Of a stretch of DNA of 64,000 nucleotides, positions 1 to 11,409 are shown in pieces (position 1 is the stretch's first letter; every line of letters starts with the position of its first letter). The notes below the pieces were generated by a model that ran no database searches, was not told where the DNA came from, and worked only from the letters and a program-made list of their open reading frames with translations. Position numbers and translations under genes: made by a program. Where the stretch lies: positions 53,304,676-53,368,675 of the forward strand of contig OX377205.1 in the NCBI GenBank assembly GCA_947396885.1, read 5' to 3'. The stretch is from Heligmosomoides polygyrus polygyrus (lineage: Eukaryota; Nematoda; Chromadorea; Rhabditida; Heligmosomidae).

Positions 1-989
1 TCAGCGCCAGCCGTCCCTTAGAGAGGGTGAACACCAAGGCCAACGAGCACGCTTGCGTGGAGCTCGAGGGATGCGGCGAGGACCTCTTGCAGCGGGGCGA
101 ATCGGTGAAGGCGCAGCCACGCCAGAAGCGAACCGGACGAAGCATAGAAGCGAAGAAGCTGGGGGCAGTAGAGCGACACGAGCCGTCAACTCCCGTACCC
201 TTGCCGTCATATTTTCATCATTTCTAAAGCGTCCGCGGGGCACTTCCAGCAAACGGTGAAGCACACAGCTCACAACTACTTCCGCAACGCATACCTTACA
301 GGATCGTCGCAGAGGAATGAAGCGAAGAAGAAAAATAAAAGCGAATCTCTTGAGCTATTAGCTAGCTATTTGAGCGGAATCCAACCAGACATCCGGGTAT
401 TTGAACGGGTTTCACCGTATATAAACCTACTCGTGAAAGGTAATAAGAAGGCAATGGAAGGAAGGAAGAGTGAGGCGATAAGCCCTACCCACCAATAGAA
501 AGGAACCTTCAACGTCTCGCTTCGTTTCCGAATTTGATCATTCCACTGCCCCATTGCGGCTTTTTGATAACCGATGGAACAGATGCAATAACTAAAACCG
601 AGACCAATAAGGCGGCACCCGACAATCATTCAAAGCGTTATACTTCCCCTGCCTGACAGTTAATCTTGGAGGCCTAAAACACGCGAAATCAGGAGAGTGA
701 TCGATAGATAAAAACTCGTGCAAGACTGTGCTCTCTGCGCACGACTGAGAGCCCAATCGCGCAGCTCCCTCCAGCAGCTCTGAAACCGTGGATGCTCTGC
801 GAGTTCAACTTCCCTGCTCAGCCAGCGAACGAGGAACGAGAGTGGCGATGGGAAGGATCCTGAACCGGTGCGCCCCGATCCCCTCGTTTCGCAGTTGTTG
901 ACAGTCGCGACTCGCGACGAGGTCACCTGCGTGGCAATGACGAAACGCACAAAACCGCTGGGAGACACACGCTGGAGCGCTTGACTCAC
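1..989. other. unassigned DNA at left edge
   Basis: Several short GC-rich reading frames lie here on both strands, but none shows a family motif I recognise. Because the CRAL-TRIO gene to the right is on the minus strand and is incomplete, its downstream exons would be expected here or left of the window. I found no continuation of the lipid-binding domain in any minus-strand frame. Confidence 0.4.
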
Positions 990-1285
990 CTCGGGCGCTT
1001 CCCAGGAGGAGATCGAGTCGAGCTCCCAGGCCTTCCGGAACACAACGTGCTTCTTGAGCGCGTCGGCGGTCTCGTCGAAGCGCGAGTCCTTGGCGCGCAG
1101 CCACCGCAGCACGTACGGGTCCTCGAGACACTCGATCGACGGCAGAATCGTCCTGCAGAGAGCGGCGGTGCACGACGCTAGAGCTGGATGCGCGGGCGCC
1201 GGTCTCACCTGAGGTCGTTGATGGCCTGTTGCTCCTCTGCGCAGATGGGTCTGGTTGGTGACAGTGCGGCGTGCATTACTGCCAT
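990..1285 (-). CDS. CRAL-TRIO (Sec14-like) domain protein, first two coding exons
   Basis: Exon 1 runs from 1285 down to 1209 and begins MAVMHAALSP. A 56-nt intron (GTGAGA donor at 1208, CTCTGCAG acceptor) follows, and exon 2 runs 1152 to 990 with a GTGAGT donor. The exons join in frame to give 80 residues. Exon 2 reads YVLRWLRAKDSRFDETADAL and then KKHVVFRKAWELDSI, the classic CRAL-TRIO N-terminal helical domain that precedes the lipid-binding Sec14 fold. Such proteins bind and transfer small lipids or retinoid-like ligands and, in nematodes, are often followed by a GOLD domain. The lipid-binding domain itself is not visible in the next kilobase, so the gene is either cut by the window edge or truncated. 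This is one of very few host genes here. Domain recognition is from sequence; ligand and function are unknown. Confidence 0.75.
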
Positions 1286-2759
1286 GCGCGGCCGCGGGGG
1301 CTGACCCGTCGTCGTCGTGCCGATTCGCCGCACGTCTCCGTCGTCTACCGGTCCGCGCTATTTCCACGCCACCACGTCTCCGAGTCCGCCCTCTGTCGTG
1401 TCGCTGCACCGTCGTCGGGCCGATGTTCATCTCTGCACCTCCAGCGCGTTTTTCACTCGATCACGTAGCCTTGGTCCAACTCGTTTCAACAAAGCCCGGC
1501 CGGCTTCGGCGATCCCTCACAACGCGAAACGTCGTCGATCCACGGGGGAGGGAGTGATCCTCGGCTACGAGCCCCTTGGCCAGTCCCAGCTGATTTCACC
1601 GCTCTGCGCCAGATCCGTGGCATGGCTCGTGCAAAGAACTGGTTGGCACTGCGAACGCATCACGACGTTGTCTTTGTGACTCCACCGTGCAAAGGAACAC
1701 TCGTTATCTTACGACGGTCTTCCGTTGATCAGGGTTTCGAAAAAATCGCGGGCTTTCACTTCTCCTGACATCGAGCGACGGTTCCCCTGCGGCCTATTCG
1801 GTTAGCGGTCTTCATGCGAAGATAGTATTGGTCATATATGGAGGGAAGAGGTGCAGCCCTGCTGCTGAAAAGCATAGTTGAAGAAGCGAAGGAGTGTGGG
1901 AAGTCACCAAACGCTGCGCCACGGAAGTGACTTCATCGCTGTTGTCGTGTGACGAAGAGCTTCTGAAGGACGGGTGACCTTCATCTCGTGTTTTTTCCTG
2001 AGACTTCACACACTGTCGTGTTGTTTGCTGTTTGTTCTTCTGAAATCATCGAGCCTCCAAAGGCTCAAACTCGAAATAATGGAGATTATGGCAAGGTAAA
2101 AGAAAACACCCCAACTTTGGTCAAAGGTTAGGTGAGTACTGATTTATTCAAACTCCACCGGCTCATATCAACGATGGAACTAGACGTACAACCCCAGAAG
2201 TTGTTTTGAAGTTTCTATTAAGCTTTATGAGACGGCATATGTCCCGATCTTTTAGGCGTTGTGGAGGTCTTCTTCCGGATGCAGAACCACAACTTATAAC
2301 CTTCGGCGCTTTCCGGATGAGAGCCAACGGCGACGAAGGGTAAGGTTTATTCGTGCTCCTCAACGGTGATCGACGCCAGTGTTCACTCCCCTGAAAGCAC
2401 CATGTGCTCTCCTTCGCGTTATCCGAGAATCTCTACACGGAGCCGCCCCTGTGATTGGCCGAGGTGTGTTGCCCACGTCGGCATCCAGGAAAGAACCTAT
2501 TTCTTCTATCCACATCTGAGACACCACTATGAAACACTGCTCGGTCATGTTCCGCGAACAGATTTTCTTGGAAAGCTGGGAATGTGACTGATAGGTTTCG
2601 TTCAGAAGAGGAAGAATATTACGTTGGCTGGTAGAGTCTAATAGTAGCCCGTTCCTGGTTTCAGTACCAGTCTCGGAGAACAGGCGATTTAGGAAGGCTC
2701 GTTCGAAGAAATATTATAGGTAACTTCTAATAGTGAGAATGAAGCTGATGTTCTGAACG
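1286..2759. other. intergenic or unassigned DNA upstream of the CRAL-TRIO gene
   Basis: This should contain the promoter of the minus-strand CRAL-TRIO gene, but I see no specific element that I can support. Short frames at 1812-2009, 2163-2363 and 2360-2587 have no recognisable domain. The frame at 2163-2363 (minus) has a basic helix-like stretch that could be an old transposase remnant, which I cannot confirm. Confidence 0.4.
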
Positions 2760-2764
2760 TATTA

Positions 2765-2850
2765 CAGGATAGCTAGCAAGTCAGGCTCTGTGGTGCTGGC
2801 GAAGGACTCCGGACATCCAACTTGACTGACCGAAAGGACAGGGCGAGGTT
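2765..2850 (-). mobile_element. fragment resembling the 5' UTR of the RTE LINE at 7.4-9.8 kb
   Basis: The stretch shares a run of matching words with 9781-9870: a GCTAG..GTCAGGCT motif, then GAA.GACTCCGG.CA.CCA, then CCGAAGGA.CGGGCGAG. The 9.8 kb copy lies directly upstream of a LINE endonuclease reading frame on the minus strand, so this is probably a stranded 5' UTR piece of the same LINE family. Confidence 0.45.
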
Positions 2851-3095
2851 TTTCGGCCGACCCGTTCTGTCTTTTGAGATACTCACATTTCCGACTGCGA
2901 GGTTTCGGTCGGGACCAGGGGTGTGCATAAATGAAATTCGAGATTCCATAAACTGTAAATCGTAAGAGTAGACCGAAGTGTGGTTGAATGCAGCTAAATT
3001 TCTACAATTTTTGGAGTTTTCTGCTTATGTTAAGCAAAAGTGATCCAATACTGATCTATCGTTGCCACGGGATGTTTTGGTGCGATCAAAACTCT

Positions 3096-3167
3096 TGCGC
3101 CAAGTGGGACTCGAACCCGCATCTTCTGCTTTCGGGGCAGCGATGGTCGCCTTACACCACCGGCTCT
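3096..3167 (-). repeat. tRNA-like repeat, copy 1
   Basis: Read on the minus strand this has a tRNA-like body: a GCCGGTGG 5' side, a T-arm GCGGGTTCGAGTCCC and a TTGGCGCA 3' end that can pair as an acceptor stem. The anticodon arm does not fold well, so it is more likely a tRNA-derived repeat than a working tRNA. Similar copies lie at 3408-3478 and 55511-55581. All three share flanks beyond the tRNA-like body (an AACAAAACATCC-type motif downstream and a CTCGAGGA-type motif upstream in copies 1 and 2), so the repeat unit is longer than the tRNA part. Confidence 0.6.
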
Positions 3168-3292
3168 ATCTGACCGTACGTAACATCCGTGATATCCTCG
3201 AGGTCTATCAGCACCCACCCGTGATACGGGAATGGGCCGGCCGCTGATATCAGCATGGAACCGGTTAAGCTGAAGACCTTACTAGTAACATT

Positions 3293-3562
3293 GCTTTAAC
3301 ACATCTGCTTAAGCCAGGAGCGGCTGGTAGAGAGGCTATATGTTGTTACAGGATGTTTTGTGCTGACAGACCTCGAGGACATCGCGGATGTTACACACAG
3401 TCAAACAGCGTCGGTGGTGTAAGGCGAACATCGCTGCCCGGAAAGCAGAAGATGCAGGTTCGAGTCCAGCCTGGCGCAAGACTTTTGGTCGCAACAAAAC
3501 ATCCTGTAACAACATATAGCCTCTCTACCAGCCGCTCCTGGCTTAAGCAAATGTGTTAAAGC
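3293..3562. mobile_element. fold-back (MITE-like) element with ~69-bp terminal inverted repeats and a tRNA-like core
   Basis: The left arm 3293-3361 and right arm 3493-3562 are near-perfect inverted repeats starting GCTTTAACACAT, with one or two mismatches over about 69 bp. The 130-bp core holds tRNA-like repeat copy 2. A short ATT at both outer edges may be a target duplication. There is no transposase, so the element would be non-autonomous. The arms are far better conserved than the tRNA-like copies elsewhere in the window, which suggests recent formation or mobility. Confidence 0.75.
3408..3478 (+). repeat. tRNA-like repeat, copy 2 (inside the fold-back element)
   Basis: Same family as 3096-3167, on the opposite strand. 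The T-arm reads GCAGGTTCGAGTCCAGC and the 3' end CTGGCGCA. It sits between the two long inverted arms. Confidence 0.6.
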
Positions 3563-3569
3563 ATTTATC

Positions 3570-3795
3570 TATCGTGTTATTTTTCCAGCCGAAGCTGAGT
3601 AGTTGAATAACCAAACTTTTCTGTTCTTACTTTTCTGTTTCTTTATCAATTTCAGTATACAGCAGATAGCTTTCAAAATAAACTTCACATGTTTTAAGAA
3701 AATCAAAATGAAAAGTTGATTCAAAAACTTCCGGCAAAAAGCTTACATCTTAGAGAATGACCATGGAACTCACAACCGCCTAACAAGCCTTCTTC
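3570..3795. other. AT-rich spacer, nothing recognised
   Basis: AT-rich sequence between the fold-back element and the 3' end of a LINE. No reading frame or repeat that I can support. Confidence 0.4.
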
Positions 3796-5232
3796 TCCTT
3801 CTTCAGCGTCTGTCCCGCTTGGTGGCGGGGTCCGCTATTTTGATGTCATGACGCCACCTTTTCCGATCCAGCCCTAGATCAGGGTTGACACCACCAACCT
3901 TCAAGTCCGTATGTAACGTATCAGCCCAGCGCTGCTTCGGGCGCCCTTCAGGCCGCTTTCCTATTACCTCGAAGTTGAGGCCTACCTTGCGGACGCTATC
4001 TTCCTTTCCACGCAAAACGTGGCCGTACCATCGTGAGCGAGCTTCGCGCATCTTGTCAGCTATCGGCGCGACACCAACCAAACTTCTACCGAATGACGTC
4101 GTTTCGGATGCGGTCCATGCGAGTGACTCCAGCCGTCCAGCGCAGCACCTTCGTCTCCATGACGCTGAGGCGCGTTTCAACTTCCTTGGTCGTTGGCCAA
4201 CACTCAGCGCCGTACATTACTACTGGCCGGACGACTGCTCTGTAGATTTTCGACTTAAAGCGCTCTGGTATCTTCATATCGCAGAGCACATCAGTCAACG
4301 TTGCACTTGCACCAAGCCGCACTCACGCGTGAGTTCAATTCAATCATCAGATTGCCGTCAGGCGCCACTGCTGATCCCAGGTGAGACCGCAGTGCGTGGA
4401 AGCTCGATGCCATTAACCTTGATGGAGCTGGACTCGGTAACGTCCGTCGTTAGATACTCGGTCTTCTTCACGTTCAATTTGAGTCCAAACTGCTCCAAAC
4501 GATCACGCCAAGCTTGCCCCTCTCGATCGAGGGATGATGACATCTTTCGGCGGTACCTCTACTGTCTTCTCATCATGCAGGTTCCAAAACTCATCCTTGG
4601 CTTGATCGGAGCAGCCAGTCTGGGAGCATACGAAGAGAAGAAGTGATAGAGTCGCTCCTTGGCGGCGTCAACGGTCTTCATCAATCGATCCTCAAAGCGC
4701 TCGACGCTTACAATCCAGTCTCGAAATCGCTTGGAGACGATTATTCCGACACCACTGGTGGTCCTGTGACTTCCACATAGAACGGCCTTGAAGCCACGTC
4801 CTATGTCCTTTGACTTCCTCGTTTCCTGCACCGCACAGAAATCTATCTTTCTTCGCTCCGGTGCTTCTACCAACTCTCACGAGCGGCCCGTGAACGTACC
4901 CACATTCAGCCTTGTCACGCAGGTCCTGCTTACGTTATGGGAGTTTCGGAGTAGCTCAGTTGCCCCCCCCCCCCCCGATGCCGTCCTCGCGTCAGGGACC
5001 CTCGCATACTTTCCACGCTCGCCGGGCTTTGCGAGTGCGCGTCAGCTCCCGCGGACGCCGTAGCACTATCTCGAAAAACCTGCACTGTCATGAACCATGT
5101 GACATGGGTCTTCGAAGGCCGGCCTGTCACAAGGGCCTGTCGCCTGCAATCGAAGGTCCGTGTTCGGCTTAGCTCACACAGCGACAGTTTCCAGTGGCAC
5201 CACGTGGAGGAACGGACGTCGCCACCATACCA
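3796..5232 (-). pseudogene. RTE-type LINE, copy 1, internally deleted
   Basis: Minus-strand non-LTR retrotransposon remnant. The 5' part (5210-4559) encodes the start of an AP-type endonuclease, with FCAVQETRKSKDIGRGFKAV and a GVGIIVSKRFRDWIVSVERF stretch. It then jumps to the end of the reverse transcriptase (4543-4358, DRLEQFGLKLNVKKTEYLTT) and the C-terminal tail (4322-3803) with RWYGHVLRGKEDSVRKVGL and KRPEGRPKQRWAD, typical of the RTE group. The catalytic RT core is missing. The 3' end carries a GAA-rich tail like copy 2 at 15-18 kb, which is closely similar over shared parts. A run of about 13 C at 4966-4978 lies in the 5' region. Confidence 0.85.
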
Positions 5233-5253
5233 CGAACTTTTATTGAAAATTTA

Positions 5254-6461
5254 ATGAATGGAGACTGGGGCAAAATATAAGTTCGCTTCATAAAAAGCCT
5301 GATTATTCACAAAACTACCCACAGATAAAGTAAGATTAGTACTTCTTCACATCACCTTCGTTGTAAACAATAACGAAAATTCTATTTGTCATACTACTGA
5401 CTAGGTTATCAATAACAGTTTGCTCAACATAGTGAACTATGGCGTTCTTCAGATCAGAGGCTGAAGTGTAAGTTCCGTTTTTGTACACTTTGTGTACAAC
5501 AATGCCCTACAAGTTTTCTAGTTATCGGGTTGAGATCTGGAGAACAACTAGCACACTCGAAAAGTTGAATTCTGCTGGAGTTAAGCCAACCTGTAGTTGA
5601 CTGCGATACGCGTATGGATGCATCATCTTGTTGGAAAATGAGGTTGTGCCTACGAAGTCTTCTGAAATATAGCAGAAGGCAATCTCCGAGCAATTTCTGA
5701 TAGCCTTCACTGTTCATCCTACACAAGATGAACTCCAAGACAACAAGTCCGTATCCAGAAAACGCTACCTAAACCATGAGACTTCCACTGGCAAAGTTGC
5801 GCCTGTAGAATACTCGCTCCTCTCTCCTCAGATCTCTCCAATAGTGTCTGTACCCGTCAAGCCCATCAAGATTCTACTAATTTTGCACTACTGTAGAGAT
5901 CTGAAAAAGGAGGTCGAGTATCCTCTAGGCGCAACATTGGCGGTGGAAGTCTCATGGTTGGGTTCTGCTTTCTGGATGCAGACATTTCTCGTTCGTCTCA
6001 GAAATTCACCTCGTGTAGGATGAACAGTGAAAACTACCAAAAATTGCTGGGAGATCACCTTTTGCCATAATTCAGAAGATTTCGCAGGGACAACCTAATT
6101 TTCCAACAAGATGATGCATCCGTACACGTATCGCAGTCAACTACAGGTTAGCTTAACTCCAACAGAATTCAACCTTTCGAGTGGCCTAGTCGTTCTAATG
6201 ATCTCAACCCGAAAACTAGAAAACTTGTGGGCATCGTTGTACACAAAGTGTACAAAAATGGAACCACTTACACTTAGGTTTCTGTTCTGAAGAACACCAC
6301 ACTTCATGCATAGACCAATGTTGACTGTTACTTATTGATAACCTAATCAGTAGTATGCCAAATAGAACTATTGTTATTGTTTACTTTGTCTATAGGTACA
6401 TTTGTGATTAATCAGGTTTTTTATGAAGCGAACTTATATTTTGCACCGGTCTCCATTTATT
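5254..6461. mobile_element. palindromic Tc1-like transposon pair (fold-back), dead
   Basis: Two ~600-bp arms form an imperfect inverted repeat around about 5865. The minus-strand arm (5738-5254) encodes the C-terminal half of a Tc1/mariner transposase: HNLIFQQDDASI, containing the second catalytic Asp region, and SCSPDLNPI, the DLNP box before the third catalytic residue. The plus-strand arm (5885-6461) repeats it in degraded form. Both outer ends match over the terminal repeat (ATGGAGAC.GG.GCAAAATA). The N-terminal DNA-binding domain is absent from both arms, so it cannot move on its own. Confidence 0.8.
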
Positions 6462-7370
6462 CGCGGTATCCTGCACAGATAAGATAACCTGCTTAGAATT
6501 CTACTATAGAATTTTTCGATTGCGAGGAATATGACGGCAACATCGCTGGTCCTAGGCAGCGGATTCTTCGGCACTAATGGACAAATCGTGGGGGGGGGGG
6601 GTGAACCTATAGTTTTGCACCGGGGTGTATTAGTTACCAGTGCTCCGATACGCCTAACGGCGTCTCTCGCACTTGCGCGCTTCGCGAGACCTTGCAATAT
6701 CACTAATCTACGGAAAGGCCTTTGGTATACTGCCGCGTCACGAACGCGTCGGGTCGTGCTGTGACTGCCAAACCAATTTTTGCAAGAAACTGCAAGAAAT
6801 TGTAAAAGTGCGCAGCAAGAAACTTAAAATCTTGCTGCGCACTTTTACATGAATGCGTTCTTCACTTCCGTAAGTTCGTGGAATAGGCGTTCTCACGTTG
6901 GGCATTCGGCACGTCTACTGAGTCGCCAGGCACGTTACACAACTACAACGCCTCCCCCTCCGTCCCCAGGCTTTCCCCCAACACTCCTCCAGCGCCGCAT
7001 CTCCAGTGCGTTTGGCGATGTGTTCAGGCCATGTCTACTGAGTGGTCAGGCACGTTGCACAACAACAACCCTCCCTCCCCTCATCCCCACACTTCCTCCC
7101 AACACACTCCTCCAGTACTTCTGTGCAAACAAACACACTCACTCACAAAGATAAAACGACCGTTCTCGCTTATGTGTGGTGGGATGATGAAGTTTATTCG
7201 CTAATTCGATTTATTCGAATACTCGATTATTCGGAAATGCGAATAACCGAAAAATGGGGTTATTCGATTATTCGGAAATTCGAATAACCGAAAAAAATGG
7301 GGTTATTCGATTATTCGTTCATTCGGAAAATTTTGAAAAAGCACAAGCATAGGCACGGAGTCTGACGTTC
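6462..7370. repeat. unassigned DNA with short repeats and hairpins
   Basis: No gene recognised. It holds a run of about 11 G near 6590; a perfect 19-bp inverted repeat at 6801-6849 (arm TGTAAAAGTGCGCAGCAAG); two copies of a ~120-bp pyrimidine-rich unit beginning TCTACTGAGT at about 6915 and 7035; and a self-complementary AT-rich tandem array at about 7195-7325 built from TTATTCGATTATTCGG and its complement. Confidence 0.6.
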
Positions 7371-7380
7371 TTCGTCTTCT

Positions 7381-9790
7381 TCACGACTTCTTCGACGCTT
7401 TTGAAAGCTCCTTAAGCCGCTCGTTTCCCCTGCTCAGCTCTGGTGTTAGGTCGTTGACCATGTTGAGTTCGCGACCCAGATACACATAGCTGGAGCATTC
7501 GGAGATGTTCGTTCCGTTGAGTGAGAATGGGGCATCAGAAACGTGTCCGTTCCTCATGAGCATCGCCTTCGTAAGATTCAGCTGTAGTCCAACGTTCCCA
7601 CAAACACGATCGAAGTCGGCCAGCATTCGCTCCGCCTGGCTGATGCTCAGTGTTACGAGCACGATGTCGTCAGCGAAGCGAAGATGGTGCAGTTTCCGGA
7701 CGTCTCCTTTCACTCCCATGTCTTCCCATTCTAGTTCGCGCATGACGTTTTCGATGGTGGCGCTGAAGAGCTTCGGGGATATGGTATCCTCTTGTCGAAC
7801 CCCTCTCCTTACGTCGATGACGACGTCGTTCTAGAATGGAGAGATCTTGGTCGTGAATCCACTGTACAGCTCTCAAAGGACTCTGATGTACTGAGTAGGA
7901 ACGCCCTGATTGAGCAGGGCGTCGATGACCGCTCCAGTTTCGAAGGAGTGGAATGCCTTCTTCAGGTTGATGATCGTAAGACACAGCGGCAGCTTGTACT
8001 CTCACGACACTTCGATGAGCTTCGTAAAGGCGTGTATGTGGCCAATCGTGCTGAATCCTCTCCGAAATCCTGCTTGGTCGCATGGCTGTCCTTCGTCCAG
8101 CGTTCTGCTAATCCTATTCACGATTGTAGACTACGGACAGCAGGCAGATCGGGCGATAGTTGCCAATGTCGTGCACGTCTTCCTTCTTGTACAGCAAGAC
8201 GGTCCTGCTGGTCTTCCACTGAGATGAAACCTTGCACTCCGACAGGTAGCGTGTGAAGAGCCGAATGTTGATGAGCGTTGGCGGGAGATTCTTCAGGTGT
8301 TCGGGTCTGATCTTGTCGGGAACGGGTGCTGTACGCTTCTTCACCGACGAGATGGCGTGTCGGATCTCGGAAGGGAGAACAGAGGGAACCACGTGTCCTT
8401 CCTGCGGAAGATGGCATGGGTGTAGGTGGAGAAATCGGAGAAATCGGAGTAGAAGTCGTGGATGACCTTCCCCATGGTCCTTCTGGAAGAGGTGACGGTT
8501 CCGTCGGGACGTCGGAGAGCGGTCATCTTGGTCTTGAAGTGGGCGAAGTTCCGGTGGGCAATGCGGTTGCTCAACACTGCCTCTGCTGCTTCAGCCAACA
8601 CTTCCGCCCTTCTCTCCTTGAGATCTTCCTTTATCGCCGCTCTGCATAGCTTCGCAAGCTCGGACGTCAACTGGTAGTTGCCTGACTCTCGTGCTAGTCC
8701 ACGCTGGCATATAAGCTCGAGAGTTTCCAGAGACAGGCGTCTCTTGGTGGTTATCAAGCTCTCGGCTCCCTTAGCACTAACGCGGAAATGGTGTGCGAAG
8801 CGGTCGTATTCCTCGTTGAGGTTGTCCATGGCGGTATCTTCCCAAAGGGCGAGTTTCTGAGACTCCTCTTCTTAAACTTTGTGACCTTCTCTCCTTGACG
8901 CGAAAAGCGGAACCTCGCGCGAAGGAGGCTGTAGTCCGATCCCGTGTAGAACTTGGGACAACGGAAACGTCGGTCTGGCAATACCTGCGGTTGAAGGTGA
9001 TGTAGTCGATCTTGTTGTGGAACTGGCCACCGGGAGATTCCCTGGTCCATCGTAGGGAGGGAGACTTCTGGAACTGTGAGTTTCCAATGATGGTCTTGGT
9101 CGACATGAAAAACTCAGACAGCCTTTCACCTTGCTCGTTCCAGTCCAAACCGTGGGTTCCGATGTGAATTCTTTCGGCGACCTTCGTGGCATGATCAAGG
9201 CGTTGAAGTCGCCGACGATACCTTGTGGAAGGTGTGGTCTGTGGAAGGTCTTATAGAACTTCTCCAGCTCTACGTAGAAGGCTTCGAACTCTTTGTCGTC
9301 GTAGTCGGATGTTGGTGCATACGCGACGAATACAGTCAAAGCTGGCACAGAGCCACATCGCTTCAGTCGCAGACGTCCGATTCGGTTGTCTGAGACTCGT
9401 ACGAATCGATGTTCATGGCCAAGTGCGTGTTGACGAGGACACCAACGCCGCCTACTCCCCTGCTGTCGCATGTTCCGAGGAACAGTTCTTCTCCGGAGTC
9501 GTAGGCGGCGTGTAGGGGGTGGTGTCTTCTCGTCTCGTTAAATCCGATGACGTCGTACTTGATGTTCCTGGCTTGCCTCATCAGGTCCTCGACGGATGCT
9601 TCCGATGATAGCATTGTAAGTACAGATCGTCATCCTAGTCCTCAATTTGCGCAGCCTGAGTAGGCCAATAAATTTTAGCAGCCTCTCCATACTCGTCCTT
9701 CCCATCGCTGCAGAAGTGGGGGCTTCTTCGGGGTCAGGGGAATGAGGCCCTCTAGTGCTGCTGTGTTTGACTGGAGTACACACGGTAGCT
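7381..9790 (-). pseudogene. RTE-type LINE, 3'-truncated, frameshifted
   Basis: Read right to left. An endonuclease domain spans 9783-8870, with IKYDVIGFNETRRHH, VFVAYAPTSDYDDKEF, GIVGDFNALI and KIDYITFNRRY. It is followed by a linker and the RT (8829-7381), with YRPICLLSVVY, a degraded finger/palm, the catalytic box RFADDIVLVT at about 7670 and YVYLGRELNM. Several frameshifts break it, and the coding part ends at 7381 without the usual C-terminal tail, so the 3' end is lost. The family is close to the LINE at 26.7-29.4 kb (shared YLGRELNM and FADD context) and distinct from the 15-18 kb RTE family. Confidence 0.8.
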
Positions 9791-9799
9791 AGTCAGGCT

Positions 9800-10480
9800 T
9801 TGTCGTGCGCTCGAAGAACTCCGGGCAGCCAGCCAGACTGCCCGAAGGAACGGGCGAGACTTAAGGCAGCTTCGAATCGCGTTACATGTACTCCCCGTTT
9901 ACTGACTGCAAGCTTTTGGCCGAGCCGATACAGTTATCTTCCGCACAGGTGCAAACACATCCACGCATACTATGCATAAACATGCCGCTTCCACGCACAA
10001 GGAACCTGTTGACCCTACAACAGGTGCAAGGAGTCCATCCCCGGCACCCAACCTGCCTCTTTGGGCAGTACACGGTTGTGTTTGGTTCGCGCTTCGTTCC
10101 CCTATCCACCACCCGGAAACGCGCCACGTGGCACTGCGACAAGCGGCCCGAAATCGCTCTTAACAAGAGAGCCCGAAGGCTCTCTATTTATGGAGATCCG
10201 CGGATATACACTATAAAGGAAAACAAAAGCAAAAGGACAGAAAATGAGGAAGCTGCCATTTATGTGGAAGATCTGATTATGTGGCCCAGTTGAAGCATCA
10301 CGTTTTACTGTCTGTCGTCAGAAATTCAGAGGTCTTTCATTCTGTACGCTGAAAGCAGCGTCCCAAGCTTCTGGAACTGCCACTTGAGCGGTGAAGAGTT
10401 TGGAAGAAAGAGTTCGGGGGAATACTGGTTACTATCGCATTGGGAAGTTTATTTGCCTAAAATTTGAATTTTATAACGTT
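9800..10480. other. unassigned DNA
   Basis: 9800-9870 is probably the 5' UTR of the preceding LINE. Beyond it there are only short frames with no recognised domain. A small hairpin GAGAGCCCGAAGGCTCTC sits at about 10168. Confidence 0.4.
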
Positions 10481-11390
10481 TACAACGGGAGGTACTCGTC
10501 CAGGACAAGGAAGAAATCGCACTGCCAGTAGACCGCAGACCCGGGTATCCATCGAGAAGCGAAGAATCCAAATCCAGGGATCTCCAGAGAAAAATCGCCC
10601 GTAATATCGGTGGTGCCAGTCTCTCATCAATGCATCGAATAGCCAGAAAGAAACGCACAAAGCCCACATACACATACATATAAATCTCTACAAGCTCCAT
10701 AAAGTCCAGCTCTTGATAGATAAGAATTAGCCGAACGACTCTATTGATGCCGACAGCTCAGGCCGCAGGTAGCGGGTGGGAACGATCACTTTTCACGGAC
10801 GAGAAGCTGTTCACGGTGGAGTAGGCTCACAACCACCAAAACTGCAAGATCTGATCTGGAGGAGCTCCAGCCATCTATGCAATCTCCGAACACCGTCAAA
10901 ATCCGCACGGTTTGAGGAGGAATCTACACCAACAGAAAGATCTCTGGTTTTTATGAACGAAGGAGTAAAAATAAATCAAGATCTGTACCGAGGGAGATCA
11001 TTGAGGCCGCAGCAGTTTTCTAGTCCCAGCGCCACTTCAGCAATCCGGAGTGAACGTTTCAACAAGACTCAACCCCTACACACAGGGCGAAAAGCATGCA
11101 AGCATAGTACAAGGCCAATTTTCCGCACTTTGCCATGTCTGCGGAATGGCCACAGCATTTCTCGGATCTGAATCCAACTGACTACAGCGCGTGGTCCATT
11201 TTGAAGGTCAGGGTCCCTGCCAAGCGCCACCACAGCCTAGAGGCACAGAAGGAATCTCTGCGTTGGGAGTGGGAACGACTGTCTCCAGGTTACCTGCGGC
11301 CCATCGCCAAAACCTTCTCCAAGCGTTTCGACTTCTGTATTCGCGTCAATGGGGCCAATTCGAATACCGTCGGTTATAGTGTTGCTTATT
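10481..11390 (+). pseudogene. Tc1-like transposase pseudogene
   Basis: Degraded plus-strand transposase. Recognisable pieces in order are a basic N-terminal region (about 10560-10670), the LFTDEKLFTVE catalytic box at about 10795 (first Asp) followed by AHNHQN, and the C-terminal box SDLNPTDYSAWSILKVR at about 11160-11215 (third catalytic region). Frameshifts and stops lie between them. No clear terminal repeats were found. The 3' end abuts the Penelope-like fragment at about 11400. Confidence 0.75.
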
Positions 11391-11409
11391 GTCTATGTTG
11401 TTGTTATTT

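Noticed and set aside
2163..2590. Possible Tc1-like transposase on the minus strand
   Set aside because: No DDE boxes or terminal repeats could be identified, only a vague helix-turn-helix-like segment.
7160..7330. Possible CRISPR-like array
   Set aside because: Units are adjacent, self-complementary and without unique spacers; the genome is eukaryotic.
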